Below are positions 18,839 through 27,778 of a DNA stretch of 64,000 bases, one piece after another. How positions within the stretch are numbered: the stretch's first letter is position 1; each line of letters starts with the position of its first letter. Source of the DNA: Actinomycetospora sp. NBRC 106375 (GTDB lineage Bacteria > Actinomycetota > Actinomycetes > Mycobacteriales > Pseudonocardiaceae). Made by a program: the position numbers and the translations under genes. The notes beneath the pieces are model-generated. The model was not told the DNA's origin, ran no database searches, and saw only the letters and a program-made list of their open reading frames with translations. The stretch spans positions 1 through 64,000 of the forward strand of contig NZ_BSTS01000019.1 of assembly GCF_030269665.1 (NCBI RefSeq), given 5' to 3'.

Positions 18839-19666
18839 TCAGAGCCGGGCCGCGACGCGGACCAGGTCGGCCAGGGCCCGCGACCGGCTGTGCGCCGGCC
18901 ACGCGATGACGGTGGTGACCATCGGCGCGTCGGCCAGCCGCACCGCGACGACGTCGTCGGCCAGCCCGTGGCGGGCGGAGTCGGGCAGCACGGCGACGGC
19001 GCGCCCGAGGGAGACGAGCTGGCGCAGCTGCGCGCTGTCGCGGACCTGGGGACCCGGCCCATCGGGGTAGCCGCCGTCGGGCAGCGGCCAGCGCGGCAGC
19101 GGCAGGTCGGCGAGGTCGGCCATCCGCAGCTCGGTGCGGGCGGAGAGCGGGTGTCCGGCCGGGAGGAACAGCGACTGGCCCTCGGTGGCGAGGTCCTCGG
19201 CGTCGAATCCCGCCGTCGCGTCGAAGGGACGGTGCAGCAGCGCGACGTCGGCGCGCCCGTCGCGCAGGAACCGCTCCTGCTGCGCGGGTCCGCACAGCTG
19301 CACGTCGATCTCGACCGCCCCCGGCTCGGCCGCGTAGGCGTCGAGCAGCTTCGCCAGCAGCTCTTCCGACGCGCCGGCCTTGGAGACGAGGACGAGCCCG
19401 GCGCCGTCGTGGGCGCGGCGGGCACGGCGCTCGGCGGCGTCGACCGCGTCGAGCGCGGCCCGGCCCTCGGCGAGCAGGACCGACCCGGCCTCGGTGAGCG
19501 CCACCTCGCGTGTGGTGCGGTCGAGCAGCCGGGCCCCGACGCGGCGCTCGAGCTGCTGGATCGCCCGCGAGAGCGGCGGTTGGGCGATGCCGAGGCGCTC
19601 GGCGGCGCGCCCGAAGTGCCGCTCCTCGGCCACCGCGACGAAGTACCTCAGCTCCCGCGTCTCCAC
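18839..19666 (-). CDS. LysR-family transcriptional regulator
   Basis: A 275-residue LysR protein: N-terminal helix-turn-helix (ELRYFVAVAEERHFGRAA, then LGIAQPPLSRAIQQLE), then a type 2 periplasmic-binding-like effector domain with VLVSKAGASEELL and RADVALLHRPF. GTG 19666 follows AAGGA with 5 nt spacing. It is divergent from the short-chain dehydrogenase at 19751 and most likely controls it, as is usual for LysR pairs. The effector is unknown. Confidence 0.9.
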   Translation of the reverse strand: METRELRYFVAVAEERHFGRAAERLGIAQPPLSRAIQQLERRVGARLLDRTTREVALTEAGSVLLAEGRAALDAVDAAERRARRAHDGAGLVLVSKAGASEELLAKLLDAYAAEPGAVEIDVQLCGPAQQERFLRDGRADVALLHRPFDATAGFDAEDLATEGQSLFLPAGHPLSARTELRMADLADLPLPRWPLPDGGYPDGPGPQVRDSAQLRQLVSLGRAVAVLPDSARHGLADDVVAVRLADAPMVTTVIAWPAHSRSRALADLVRVAARL

Positions 19667-19674
19667 CCGTCCTT

Positions 19675-19705
19675 GATACCGCTTCAGTGATACCCCTGCG
19701 GTATC
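19675..19705. promoter_or_regulatory. candidate LysR operator (GATACC/GGTATC sites)
   Basis: In the 84-nt gap between the divergent LysR and SDR genes, GATACCGC (19675-19682) and GCGGTATC (19698-19705) form a perfect inverted repeat. A third GATACC lies between them at 19689-19694. This arrangement of repeated half-sites fits LysR recognition and activation sites. Confidence 0.5.
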
Positions 19706-19750
19706 GGCGAGCACCGAGACGGTCTTGGACGGTGCTCCGCGGACGCGCAG

Positions 19751-20476
19751 ATGATCGATGCCATGAGCGAGGAGAAGACCACCGCCCTGGTCACCGGGGC
19801 GAACAAGGGCATCGGCTTCGAGATCGCGGCGGGCCTCGGGGCGCTGGGCTGGCGGGTCGGCGTGGGCGCACGCGACGACACCCGCCGCGAGGAGGCCGTG
19901 GCGAAGCTGCGCGCGGGCGGCGCGGACGCGTTCGGCGTACCGCTCGACGTCACCGACGACGCGAGCGTCGCCGCGGCGGCGGCCTCGCTGGACCGGCTCG
20001 ACGTGCTGGTCAACAACGCCGGCATCACCGGCGGCGCGCCGCAGGAGCCGACGCGGATCAGCATCGACACGATGCGCAAGGCCGTCGAGGTCAACGTCTA
20101 CGGCGTCGTCCGCGTCACCAACGCGATGCTGCCGCTGCTGCGCCGCTCGGCGCACCCGCGGATCGTCACCATGTCGTCGAGCGTCGGGTCGCTGGCCCGC
20201 CAGAGCGCGGGGACCGGCGCCGGTCCGGTCGCCGCCGGCTACTCCCCCACGAAGACCTACCTCAACGCCGTGACCGTCCAGTACGTCCGGGAGCTGGCGG
20301 ACACCAACATCAAGATCAACCTGGCCTGCCCCGGGTACGTCGCCACCGACCTCAACGGGTTCCACGGCGTGCGCACCCCGGAGCAGGGCGCGGCCATCGC
20401 GATCAGGCTCGCGCAGATCCCCGACGACGGCCCGACCGGCGGCTACTTCGAGGACGCCGGGTCGATCCCCTGGTAG
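19751..20476 (+). CDS. short-chain dehydrogenase/reductase
   Basis: A 241-residue classical SDR with the cofactor motif TGANKGIG, the NNAG structural motif, catalytic Ser in VTMSSSVGS, and a Tyr-x3-Lys (YSPTKTYLNAV). It has the carbonyl-reductase-like NVYGVVRVTNAMLPLL and a CPGYVATDLNG segment. This resembles the actinobacterial SDRs usually found next to a LysR regulator. Starts at ATG 19751 and ATG 19763 are both possible. The substrate is unknown. Confidence 0.9.
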   Translation: MIDAMSEEKTTALVTGANKGIGFEIAAGLGALGWRVGVGARDDTRREEAVAKLRAGGADAFGVPLDVTDDASVAAAAASLDRLDVLVNNAGITGGAPQEPTRISIDTMRKAVEVNVYGVVRVTNAMLPLLRRSAHPRIVTMSSSVGSLARQSAGTGAGPVAAGYSPTKTYLNAVTVQYVRELADTNIKINLACPGYVATDLNGFHGVRTPEQGAAIAIRLAQIPDDGPTGGYFEDAGSIPW

Positions 20477-20479
20477 ACC

Positions 20480-21067
20480 TCAGATCGTCACGGGCTTGTG
20501 CGCCGGCCGCGTCGCCTCGTAGGCGTCGATGTCGTCGGCGTGGCGCATCGTCAGGCCGATGTCGTCGAGGCCCTCCATGAGCCGCCAGCGGGTGTAGTCG
20601 TCGACGGTGAACCGCACGACGAGGTCGTCGGCGGTCACCGTCTTCGCCTCGAGGTCGACCGTCAGCTCGAGACCCGGCCGCTCCTCGATCTTCTTCCACA
20701 GCAGCTCGACGTCCGACTGCTCGACGGTGGCGGCGAGCAGCCCGGCCTTCGACGAGTTGCCCTTGAAGATCTCCCCGAAGCGCGAGGAGATCACGACCCG
20801 GAAGCCGTAGTCCATCAGCGCCCAGACCGCGTGCTCGCGCGAGGAGCCGGTGCCGAAGTCGGAGCCGGCGACGAGCACGCTGCCACGCGAGAACGGCTCG
20901 ACGTTGAGGACGAACTGCGGATCGGACCGCCAGGAGGCGAACAGGCCGTCCTCGAAGCCCGTGCGCGTCACGCGCTTGAGGTAGACGGCCGGGATGATCT
21001 GGTCGGTGTCGACGTTCGACACGCGCAGCGGCGTGCCGATGCCGGTGTGGGTGGTGAAGGCGTCCAT
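20480..21067 (-). CDS. leuD: 3-isopropylmalate dehydratase small subunit
   Basis: The 195-residue swivelling domain that joins LeuC to isomerise 2-isopropylmalate to 3-isopropylmalate in leucine synthesis. It shows [33 protein letters not shown] and FGEIFKGNS, all family hallmarks. It lies 10 nt downstream of leuC in one operon. In mycobacteria hupB sits between mutT1 and leuD; here the neighbour is the SDR gene, whose stop lies 3 nt away in a convergent arrangement. Confidence 0.97.
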   Translation of the reverse strand: MDAFTTHTGIGTPLRVSNVDTDQIIPAVYLKRVTRTGFEDGLFASWRSDPQFVLNVEPFSRGSVLVAGSDFGTGSSREHAVWALMDYGFRVVISSRFGEIFKGNSSKAGLLAATVEQSDVELLWKKIEERPGLELTVDLEAKTVTADDLVVRFTVDDYTRWRLMEGLDDIGLTMRHADDIDAYEATRPAHKPVTI

Positions 21068-21077
21068 GGCTTCTTCC

Positions 21078-22499
21078 TCAGGCGAACTGCAGCGTGGTGG
21101 GCGTGAGGTCCTCGGGCGAGGAGAGCGTGCCGCGCACGGCGGTCGCCGCCGCGACGAGCGGTGAGACGAGGTGCGTGCGCCCGCCCTTGCCCTGGCGGCC
21201 CTCGAAGTTGCGGTTCGACGTCGACGCGCACCGCTGGCCGGGGGCGAGCTGGTCGGGGTTCATGCCGAGGCACATCGAGCAGCCCGCCGAACGCCACTCG
21301 GCGCCGGCCTCGGTGAACACGGCGTCGAGACCCTCGGCCTCGGCCTGCGCCTTGACGTGCATGGAGCCGGGGACGACGAGCATCTGCACGTCGTCGGCGA
21401 CGTGGTGGCCGCGCAGGACGTCGGCGGCGGCGCGCAGGTCCTCGATCCGCGCGTTCGTGCAGGACCCGAGGAAGACGACGTCGACGGCGATGTCGCGCAG
21501 CTTGGTGCCGGGCTCGAGGGCCATGTAGTGGAGCGCCTTGCGGGTGGCGGCCGCGTCGTCGTCGTCCATCGTCGCGGGGTCCGGCACGGTCTCGCCGAGC
21601 GGCAGGCCCTGGCCGGGGTTGGTGCCCCACGTGACGAACGGGGTCAGCGCGTCGGCGTCGACGTGCACGACGACATCGAACTCGGCGTCGTCGTCGGTGC
21701 GCAGCTCGCGCCACGCCGCGACGGCGGCGTCCCACATCTCGCCCTGCGGGGCGTGCGGGCGGCCCCGCAGGTACTCGAACGTCGTCTCGTCGGGCGCGAC
21801 CATGCCCGCCCGGCCGCCGGCCTCGATCGACATGTTGCACATGGTCATGCGGGCTTCCATCGACATCTCGCGCACGGCCTCGCCGCGGTACTCGAGCACG
21901 TAGCCCGCGCCGCCGCCGGTGCCGATCTGGGCGATCACCGCGAGGATGACGTCCTTGCTGGTCACGCCGGGGCGCAGCGAGCCGGAGATCTCGATGGCCA
22001 TCGTCTTGAACGGCCGCAACGGCAGCGTCTGGGTGGCCATCACGTGCTCGACCTCGGACGTGCCGATGCCGAACGCGAGCGCGCCGAACGCCCCGTGGGT
22101 GGAGGTGTGCGAGTCACCGCAGACCACCGTCGTGCCCGGCTGGGTGAGCCCCTGCTCCGGGCCGATCATGTGGACGATCCCCTGGTTCTCGGTGCCCATG
22201 GGGAACAGGCGGACGCCGAACTCCTCGCAGTTGCGCCGCAGCGTCGACACCTGGGTCGCCGACGTCTCGTCGGCGATGGGCAGGTGGAGGTCCTTGGTCG
22301 GGACGTTGTGGTCCTCGGTGGCGACGGTGAGGTCGGTGCGCCGCACGGGACGGCCGGCCAGGCGCAGGCCGTCGAACGCCTGCGGGCTCGTCACCTCGTG
22401 CACGAGGTGGAGGTCGATGTAGAGGAGGTCGGGCTCCTGGCCCTCGCCGTGCCGGACCACGTGCTGGTCCCAGACCTTCTCTGCCAGTGTGCGTCCCAC
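21078..22499 (-). CDS. leuC: 3-isopropylmalate dehydratase large subunit
   Basis: A 473-residue aconitase-superfamily subunit that holds the [4Fe-4S] cluster for isopropylmalate isomerisation. Marks include [30 protein letters not shown] and the cluster cysteines in FLGSCTNAR and [11 protein letters not shown] 22499 is chosen because [10 protein letters not shown] is the conserved start and an AGAGGG box lies upstream; a longer ATG start at 22520 would place that box within the coding region. It is divergent from its probable regulator at 22545. Confidence 0.96.
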   Translation of the reverse strand: MGRTLAEKVWDQHVVRHGEGQEPDLLYIDLHLVHEVTSPQAFDGLRLAGRPVRRTDLTVATEDHNVPTKDLHLPIADETSATQVSTLRRNCEEFGVRLFPMGTENQGIVHMIGPEQGLTQPGTTVVCGDSHTSTHGAFGALAFGIGTSEVEHVMATQTLPLRPFKTMAIEISGSLRPGVTSKDVILAVIAQIGTGGGAGYVLEYRGEAVREMSMEARMTMCNMSIEAGGRAGMVAPDETTFEYLRGRPHAPQGEMWDAAVAAWRELRTDDDAEFDVVVHVDADALTPFVTWGTNPGQGLPLGETVPDPATMDDDDAAATRKALHYMALEPGTKLRDIAVDVVFLGSCTNARIEDLRAAADVLRGHHVADDVQMLVVPGSMHVKAQAEAEGLDAVFTEAGAEWRSAGCSMCLGMNPDQLAPGQRCASTSNRNFEGRQGKGGRTHLVSPLVAAATAVRGTLSSPEDLTPTTLQFA

Positions 22500-22551
22500 G
22501 CCGCCTGCCCTCTTTCTCACATCCTGGGACTACGATGTCGCCCTGTGGGAC
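22493..22551. promoter_or_regulatory. leuC / IclR-regulator divergent control region
   Basis: Only 45 nt separate the two GTG starts. GTCCCA (22493-22498) and TGGGAC (22525-22530 and 22546-22551) form inverted and direct hexamer repeats across the gap. These are the best candidates for the binding site of the divergent IclR regulator, known as NdgR or LtbR in other actinobacteria. Confidence 0.35.
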
Positions 22552-23243
22552 AGGGTAGCGGTATCGGCGTCCTCGACAAGGCGGTGGTCGTCCTCCGGGC
22601 GGCGGCCGCCACCCCGTGCGCGCTCAGCGAGCTCTGCGAGCGCACCGGGCTGCCTCGCGCCACCGCGCACCGGCTCGCCGTCGGCCTCGAGTCCCACCGG
22701 CTGCTGACCCGCGACGCCGACGGCCGCTGGCGCCCCGGGCCCGCCCTCGGCGAGCTCGCCCACGGCCACGGCGACCCCCTGCTCGCGGCGGCCGAGGAGA
22801 TCCTGCCCGGGCTGCGCGACCTCACCGGCGAGAGCGTCCAGCTCTACCGCCGCGACGGCTCGGACCCGACGCTGCGCGTGTGCGTCGCCGCCGCCGAGCC
22901 GACGAGCGGGCTGCGCGACACGGTGCCGGTCGGCGTGCGGGTGTCGATGGCGGCCGGGTCCGGAGCCAAGGTGCTCGCCGCCTGGTCGCGCGAGCCCTCG
23001 ACGTTCGGGGAACCGGTGCTCGACGAGGTCCGGCGCCGCGGCTGGGCCCAGAGCGTCGCCGAGCGCGAGGCCGGCGTCGCGAGCGTCTCCGCACCCGTCC
23101 GCGCGCCCGACGGCGGCGTGGTCGCGGCGGTCTCGGTGTCCGGGCCGGTGGACCGCATCGGCCGCCGCCCGGGTCCGAAGTGGGCCGACGCCCTGCTCGC
23201 GGCCGCCCGGCGCCTGGAGGACCGACTGCGGGACGCGGGATAG
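22545..23243 (+). CDS. IclR-family regulator of leucine genes (NdgR/LtbR-like)
   Basis: A 232-residue IclR protein: short winged helix-turn-helix (VLDKAVVVLRAAA, LCERTGLPRATAHRLAVGLE) and effector domain with the VPVGVRVSMAAGSGAKVLAAW segment. Its divergent placement beside leuCD is conserved across actinobacteria (Rv2989, NdgR, LtbR). There it controls leucine and sometimes other amino-acid genes. It is shorter than the three catabolic IclR proteins later in the window and belongs to a different subgroup. Confidence 0.88.
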   Translation: MGQGSGIGVLDKAVVVLRAAAATPCALSELCERTGLPRATAHRLAVGLESHRLLTRDADGRWRPGPALGELAHGHGDPLLAAAEEILPGLRDLTGESVQLYRRDGSDPTLRVCVAAAEPTSGLRDTVPVGVRVSMAAGSGAKVLAAWSREPSTFGEPVLDEVRRRGWAQSVAEREAGVASVSAPVRAPDGGVVAAVSVSGPVDRIGRRPGPKWADALLAAARRLEDRLRDAG

Positions 23244-23252
23244 TCCCGCTCC

Positions 23253-24176
23253 GTGGAGCGCGACTTCGTCGGACGCGGCCGGACCACCCCGCTCGAGCGG
23301 TGGCCGAACGGCGCGCGGGTGGCCGTCAACATCGTCGTCAACGTCGAGGAGGGCGCGGAGGCGGCGTGGCCCGACGGCGAGGGCAACGACGCGTGGGGCG
23401 AGTACGCGATCCCGATCGACCCGGCCGTCCGCGACCTCGGCACCGAGGGGCACTTCGAGTTCGGCAGCCGCGTCGGCATCTGGCGGCTGGTGCGGCTGTT
23501 CGAGCGGTTCGACGCCCCGGTGACGTTCGGCGTCTGCGCGCGGGCCCTCGAGCGCAACCCCCCGTTCGCCGCATGGCTGCGCGCCAGCGGGCACGACGTG
23601 ATGGGCCACGGCTACCGCTGGGCCGAGGTGACCGGGATGACCGAGGACGAGGAGCGCGACGACCTCGAGCACGCGATGCGCGTGCTGCCCGAGCTGGTCG
23701 GCCGGCCCGTGCGCGGCTGGTACGTCCGGTCGTTCCCGAGCGGGCGCACCCGCCGGCTCGCGGCCGCGCACCCCGACCTCGACTACGACAGCGACGCCGT
23801 CAACGACGAGCTGCCGTACTGGACCGAGGTCGACGGCCGGCGCTGGCTCGTCGTGCCCTACACCAAGGTCCACAACGACACCCGCTACTTCCTCCCGCCG
23901 ACCTACGCGACCCCGCGGCACTTCGCCGAGACGCTGATCGGGGCCGCGGACTTCCTCCTCGACGAGGCCCGCCACGGCGCCGGCGCCCGCCTGATGAGCG
24001 TGGGCCTGCACCCGCGCTGGAGCGGCCAGGCCGCCCGGGCCGCGGCCGTGCGCGACTTCCTCGCCCACGTCGCCAACCAGCCGGAGATCGCGCTGGTGCA
24101 CCGCGAGCAGGTCGTGGACTGGTGGACCGCCCTCGACGCGGGTGGCGTACAGTCGGGTGTTCACCCATCCGAGTGA
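23253..24176 (+). CDS. PuuE-type polysaccharide-deacetylase-fold hydrolase
   Basis: A 307-residue NodB/carbohydrate-esterase-4 fold protein of the cofactor-independent allantoinase (PuuE) branch: RVAVNIVVNVEEGAE near the start, FGSRVGIWRLVRLF, SGHDVMGHGYRW (metal-type His), and VGLHPRWSGQAAR near the end. PuuE opens the allantoin ring; related enzymes act on other cyclic amides, so the substrate is not certain. No other purine-degradation gene is adjacent. GTG 23253 begins 9 nt after the stop of the IclR gene, so the two could be co-transcribed. Confidence 0.78.
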   Translation: MERDFVGRGRTTPLERWPNGARVAVNIVVNVEEGAEAAWPDGEGNDAWGEYAIPIDPAVRDLGTEGHFEFGSRVGIWRLVRLFERFDAPVTFGVCARALERNPPFAAWLRASGHDVMGHGYRWAEVTGMTEDEERDDLEHAMRVLPELVGRPVRGWYVRSFPSGRTRRLAAAHPDLDYDSDAVNDELPYWTEVDGRRWLVVPYTKVHNDTRYFLPPTYATPRHFAETLIGAADFLLDEARHGAGARLMSVGLHPRWSGQAARAAAVRDFLAHVANQPEIALVHREQVVDWWTALDAGGVQSGVHPSE

Positions 24177-24234
24177 GAGCCACGCCACCACGACGGCGGG
24201 CGGGCTGGTCGGGGACCGGACGGAAGGCGAACGC

Positions 24235-24411
24235 ATGAACATCGGTGAGCAGGTCCGCATCCTGAACGTCGAGCCGATCGTCGATCCGGTACCCGACGGC
24301 GACTTCCCGGACCGGTTCGCCGACGTCCCCGCGCCCGCGCCGCGGCCCACCCCGCGGTCGGGGACGGCGGACGAGCCGACCCGCCCGGAGCCGACGGCCG
24401 CCGACGCGTGA
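24235..24411 (+). CDS. small hypothetical protein, 58 residues
   Basis: Starts at ATG 24235 behind a GGAAGG box with about 7 nt spacing. It encodes NIGEQVRILNVEPIVDP followed by an acidic, Pro/Arg-rich tail. No family recognised. Its stop overlaps the start of the next gene by 4 nt, which supports it being translated and coupled to that gene. Confidence 0.55.
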   Translation: MNIGEQVRILNVEPIVDPVPDGDFPDRFADVPAPAPRPTPRSGTADEPTRPEPTAADA

Positions 24412-25148
24412 GCGAGGCGCCGGACCTCGCGAGCCCCGTCGCGGGGTGGCGGCTCTGGCACCTGGGACAGGACCACGACGGGCCGCTGCTCGTCTCGCCG
24501 CTGCGCCCGCTGGCCTGGTCGCCGCGGCGCGCCGTCACGGCGACGTGCCCGACCGGGTGCCGCGAGCCACCCACGTGGCACTGCACCTGCGGCCTCTACG
24601 CCGCGGCCGACCTCGACGCCGTCGCCGGGTACGTCGGAGCTCCCGCGGTCGTCGGGTGCACCGCCCTCTGGGGCCGCGTGGTCGAGGGGACCGCGGGCTG
24701 GCGGGCCGCGCGGGCGTACCCCCTGGTGCTGTTCGTCCCGGTCGGCGACACACGGCCCGGAGTCCTCGACGCCATGGCCTCGGCATCCCGGCGCGCGGTG
24801 TTCCGCGGGCGGACCGGCCCGCTGCTCGGGCCTCTCGGGGACGACGTGCGCCAGGCCCTGGGCGAGCGGTACGGGGTGCCCGTGCACGCGCTGCCCATCG
24901 AGCACCTCGGCTTCCTGCACCCCGGCGTCGGGGCGGTGCGACGGGCACGGCGCCGCCTCCGGACCGACGCCACCGTCGCCGGCGGCCGCACTCGGGCCGT
25001 GGGTGCCGCGGACGCGCTGCGGCAGGAGGCGGCGGGCGGGCTCGCCGCCCGGCGCCTCGGCGACCGGGACGCCGAGCGCCGCCTCGACACGGCCGTCGAG
25101 CGCCTCCTCAGCGCCCTGCGCCCCGACCCGCCGCCGATCGCCGTCTGA
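24408..25148 (+). CDS. hypothetical protein with clustered cysteines
   Basis: A 246-residue soluble protein. It opens with GWRLWHLGQDHDGPLLVSPL and has a Cys cluster in CPTGCREPPTWHCTCG (about residues 47-61) that could bind zinc. This is followed by VVGCTALWGRVVEG and a Gly/Arg-rich C-terminus. Similar uncharacterised proteins are common in actinobacteria; no function is known to me. It is coupled to the 58-residue gene upstream by a 4-nt overlap. It overlaps the converging ferric-reductase-like gene by 41 nt at its 3' end. Confidence 0.6.
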   Translation: MSEAPDLASPVAGWRLWHLGQDHDGPLLVSPLRPLAWSPRRAVTATCPTGCREPPTWHCTCGLYAAADLDAVAGYVGAPAVVGCTALWGRVVEGTAGWRAARAYPLVLFVPVGDTRPGVLDAMASASRRAVFRGRTGPLLGPLGDDVRQALGERYGVPVHALPIEHLGFLHPGVGAVRRARRRLRTDATVAGGRTRAVGAADALRQEAAGGLAARRLGDRDAERRLDTAVERLLSALRPDPPPIAV

Positions 25149-26682
25149 CGCCGCCGGCGCGCTCCCGCCGGTCGGGGGTCGCGTCCACCGCCGGCAACGG
25201 GATGGAGGGGTGGGTCGGGAACCGGTCGGCCGGCGACTGCGCGGTGCGCGGGCGGGCCGAGGACGGCGTCGGCACGGGGCCGGTCCGCGGGCGGCGCGGG
25301 CGGGGGACGTCGCCGGTCGACGCGGCGGGCTCCCCGTCGGCCGGGGACGCCGAGGCCGCCGGCGTCACCGGCAGCGGCCCCGTCCACCCGAACTGCTCGC
25401 TGTGGATGCGGCCGGGCGGGACACCGAGCTCCTCGAGGGCCGCGAGCGATCCGGACAGCAGTCCGGGCGGCCCGCACACGTAGTACTCGAGGCGGCCGCG
25501 GGCCCGGGGCAGCACGCCGGCGAGCAGGTCGGCGTCGACGCGGCGCCCGGCGGTGCGCAGCACGTCGAGCTCCAGGCGCCGCGAGAGCACCTCGAGCTCG
25601 GGGCCGAACAACGGCTGGTCGGGGCGCTCGGCGAGCACGAGGCGGTGCAGGCGCCGGTCGCCGCGCTCGGCGAGGGTGCGCAGCATGCTCATCATCGGCG
25701 TGATCCCGACGCCGCCGGCGACGAGCACGAGACCGTCGACGCGCTCCGGGGCGTCCGGGGTGAAGCTGCCGTGCGGGCCGTCGAGCCACACCTGGCGACC
25801 CGGCTGCATCCGCGCGAGGGCCCGGCTGAAGTCACCGCTGGCGCGGATGGTCAGCTCGAGGCGGTCGGTGAGCTCGGCGCTCGACGCGATCGTGAACGGG
25901 TGCTCCTGCACGCCGACCACCCGGCGGTGCAGCCGCAGCCACACGAACTGCCCGGGCGCGAAGCGCAGCGCCCGCCGCCGGAACACCGGGGTCAGCGCCA
26001 GGGTCGCGACGTCGCCGCCCTCGTCGCGGACGCCGTACACGACGTAGGCCCCGCGCTGCGAGAACAGCGGCTGCCACACCCACCGGCGGGCGAGCACCAC
26101 CAGCAGCGCGGCGGCCAGCACGGAGCAGACGACCCGCATCACCGGATCGGAGAGCAGGTCGCCGAGCCAGACGATGTGCAGGCCGGCGAGCGCCAGGGCC
26201 AGCGCCGCCCCGACCACGTGCAGGCGCGCCCACCACTCGTAGCGGGTCCCGCGCCGCCGCCCCCACGCCGCGGCGACCGACAGCACGATCATGCCGACGA
26301 AGGCGAACCACCCGAACTGGATCGCGAGCGACGCGGCGAGCGGGTTCAGCAGCTTCGGGCTCCGCACGATCGCCACCACGAGGTGGACGACCACGAGCGC
26401 GAACGCGGCCACGCCCAGCCACCGGTGTCCGCTCATCACGCGGTCGATCCCGATCGCCGTGGTCAGCGCCCGGATCCGCGAGGCCCCGATCGTCGCGAGG
26501 ACCATCGCGACGGAGGCGACGATCCCGGACAGGACGATCGCGAGGCCCAGGAGCTTGCCGGGGTCGACCCCCTCCCGGGCCAGGTACGCCGCCGGGGGGC
26601 CGAGCAGCAGCAGGGCGAACGCCGCCGACCACAGGGTCCGTCTCGCGCGCTTCGACACGGGGGCGACGCTAGGGACGATCAC
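25108..26682 (-). CDS. ferric reductase-like transmembrane flavocytochrome
   Basis: A 524-residue membrane oxidoreductase. About six hydrophobic segments (residues ~15-210) form a ferric-reductase-like haem domain with candidate haem histidines in SGHRWLGV, VVHLVVAI, ARLHVVG and GLHIVWLG. Then an FAD-binding 8 domain (PGQFVWLRL, VQEHPFTIASS) and an NAD(P) domain (VAGGVGITPMMSML, YYVCGPPGLL). The last ~85 residues are Pro/Arg/Ala-rich disorder without homology; their codons overlap the neighbouring gene by 41 nt. It likely moves electrons from NAD(P)H to an extracytoplasmic acceptor. GTG 26682 is the tentative start. Confidence 0.8.
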   Translation of the reverse strand: MIVPSVAPVSKRARRTLWSAAFALLLLGPPAAYLAREGVDPGKLLGLAIVLSGIVASVAMVLATIGASRIRALTTAIGIDRVMSGHRWLGVAAFALVVVHLVVAIVRSPKLLNPLAASLAIQFGWFAFVGMIVLSVAAAWGRRRGTRYEWWARLHVVGAALALALAGLHIVWLGDLLSDPVMRVVCSVLAAALLVVLARRWVWQPLFSQRGAYVVYGVRDEGGDVATLALTPVFRRRALRFAPGQFVWLRLHRRVVGVQEHPFTIASSAELTDRLELTIRASGDFSRALARMQPGRQVWLDGPHGSFTPDAPERVDGLVLVAGGVGITPMMSMLRTLAERGDRRLHRLVLAERPDQPLFGPELEVLSRRLELDVLRTAGRRVDADLLAGVLPRARGRLEYYVCGPPGLLSGSLAALEELGVPPGRIHSEQFGWTGPLPVTPAASASPADGEPAASTGDVPRPRRPRTGPVPTPSSARPRTAQSPADRFPTHPSIPLPAVDATPDRRERAGGVRRRSAAGRGAGR

Positions 26683-26830
26683 TCCGCTCCCCGCCCGGAC
26701 CTGAGAACGGCGGCCCGGTCGCGGAGATCAACGGACGCCCGGGCACGGTGAGCCGCACGCCGCCGTACTCCGAACGGCCGAACGCGCTCTCAGGGGCGTC
26801 CGCCGGCCGCTCCTCGGGTAGTCCGCCGCG

Positions 26831-27778
26831 ATGGCACCACTGCTGAGCGGGCTCCTGCGCGGCACGGCCGCCGGGGCCGCCGGGACGACCGCGCTGAACG
26901 TCGCGACCCAGGCCGACATGGCGCTGCGCGCCCGGCCGGCCAGCGGGACGCCCACCGAGGCCGTCGCCGCCCTCGCCGACCGCGCCGACGTGGCGATCCC
27001 CGGCGGGCGCCGGGCCCGCCGCCACCGCCTCGAGGGACTGGGCGGGCTCGCCGGCACCGCGACCGGTCTGGCCGTCGGCGGCGTCGCGGGCGTCCTGCGC
27101 AGCACCGGCGTCCGGCTGCCGGCGGTCGTCGGCGGCCCCCTGCTCGGCGCCGCGGCGATGCTGGCCTCCGACCTCCCGGCCGCGCGGCTCGATCTCACCG
27201 ACCCGCGCCGCTGGGCCGCGGTGGACTGGGCCGCCGACGCCGTCCCGCACCTGGCCTACGGCCTGGCCACCCACGCCACGCTCGCCGCGACGTTCCGCGC
27301 CGACGACCGGGAGCGCGCCGAGCACCCGGAACGCGCCCCGCGCCCGGCGACCGCCGGGACGCTCGCGCGCGCCGCGGCCCTGGGTGCGGCGACGGGCGCA
27401 CGCAGCACCTTCGGGGTCACGGCGCTGGCCCTGCGCGGCGCCCGCGGACGGTCCGTCCGGGGCGCCGCGGTGCTCGCCGCCCTCGGCGAGGCGGCCGGCG
27501 ACAAGCACCCCGCCGTCCCCCCGCGGACCCACCCCGCCGGCCTGGCCCCGCGCCTCGGGCTCGCCGCGACGTCGGCCGGTGCCGCGGCGCACCGCGACGG
27601 GCGCGAGGTCGGGCCCGGGGCGCTCGTCGCGGTCGGCGCCGCGCTGGGCGCGGCGGTCGGCGGGATGCGGCTGCGGGGCCTGGCGCACGCACGCCTCGGC
27701 ACCGACCTGCCCGGTGCACTGGCCGAGGACGCGGTGGCGGCGCTCCTCGCCGGGTGGGGCGCCCGCCGGGAGTCCTAG
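26831..27778 (+). CDS. membrane protein with C-terminal DUF4126 domain
   Basis: A 315-residue Ala/Gly-rich protein that appears to be two membrane modules joined. Residues 1-~160 carry a GLLRGTAAGAAGTTALNV start and several glycine-rich hydrophobic segments. Residues ~175-315 match DUF4126 (GAATGARSTFGVTALAL, GEAAGDKHPAVPPRTHP, then a glycine-rich end). DUF4126 proteins are usually separate. The function is unknown; probable small-residue-packed membrane helices. Its stop overlaps the converging ABC ATPase gene by 4 nt. Confidence 0.65.
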   Translation: MAPLLSGLLRGTAAGAAGTTALNVATQADMALRARPASGTPTEAVAALADRADVAIPGGRRARRHRLEGLGGLAGTATGLAVGGVAGVLRSTGVRLPAVVGGPLLGAAAMLASDLPAARLDLTDPRRWAAVDWAADAVPHLAYGLATHATLAATFRADDRERAEHPERAPRPATAGTLARAAALGAATGARSTFGVTALALRGARGRSVRGAAVLAALGEAAGDKHPAVPPRTHPAGLAPRLGLAATSAGAAAHRDGREVGPGALVAVGAALGAAVGGMRLRGLAHARLGTDLPGALAEDAVAALLAGWGARRES

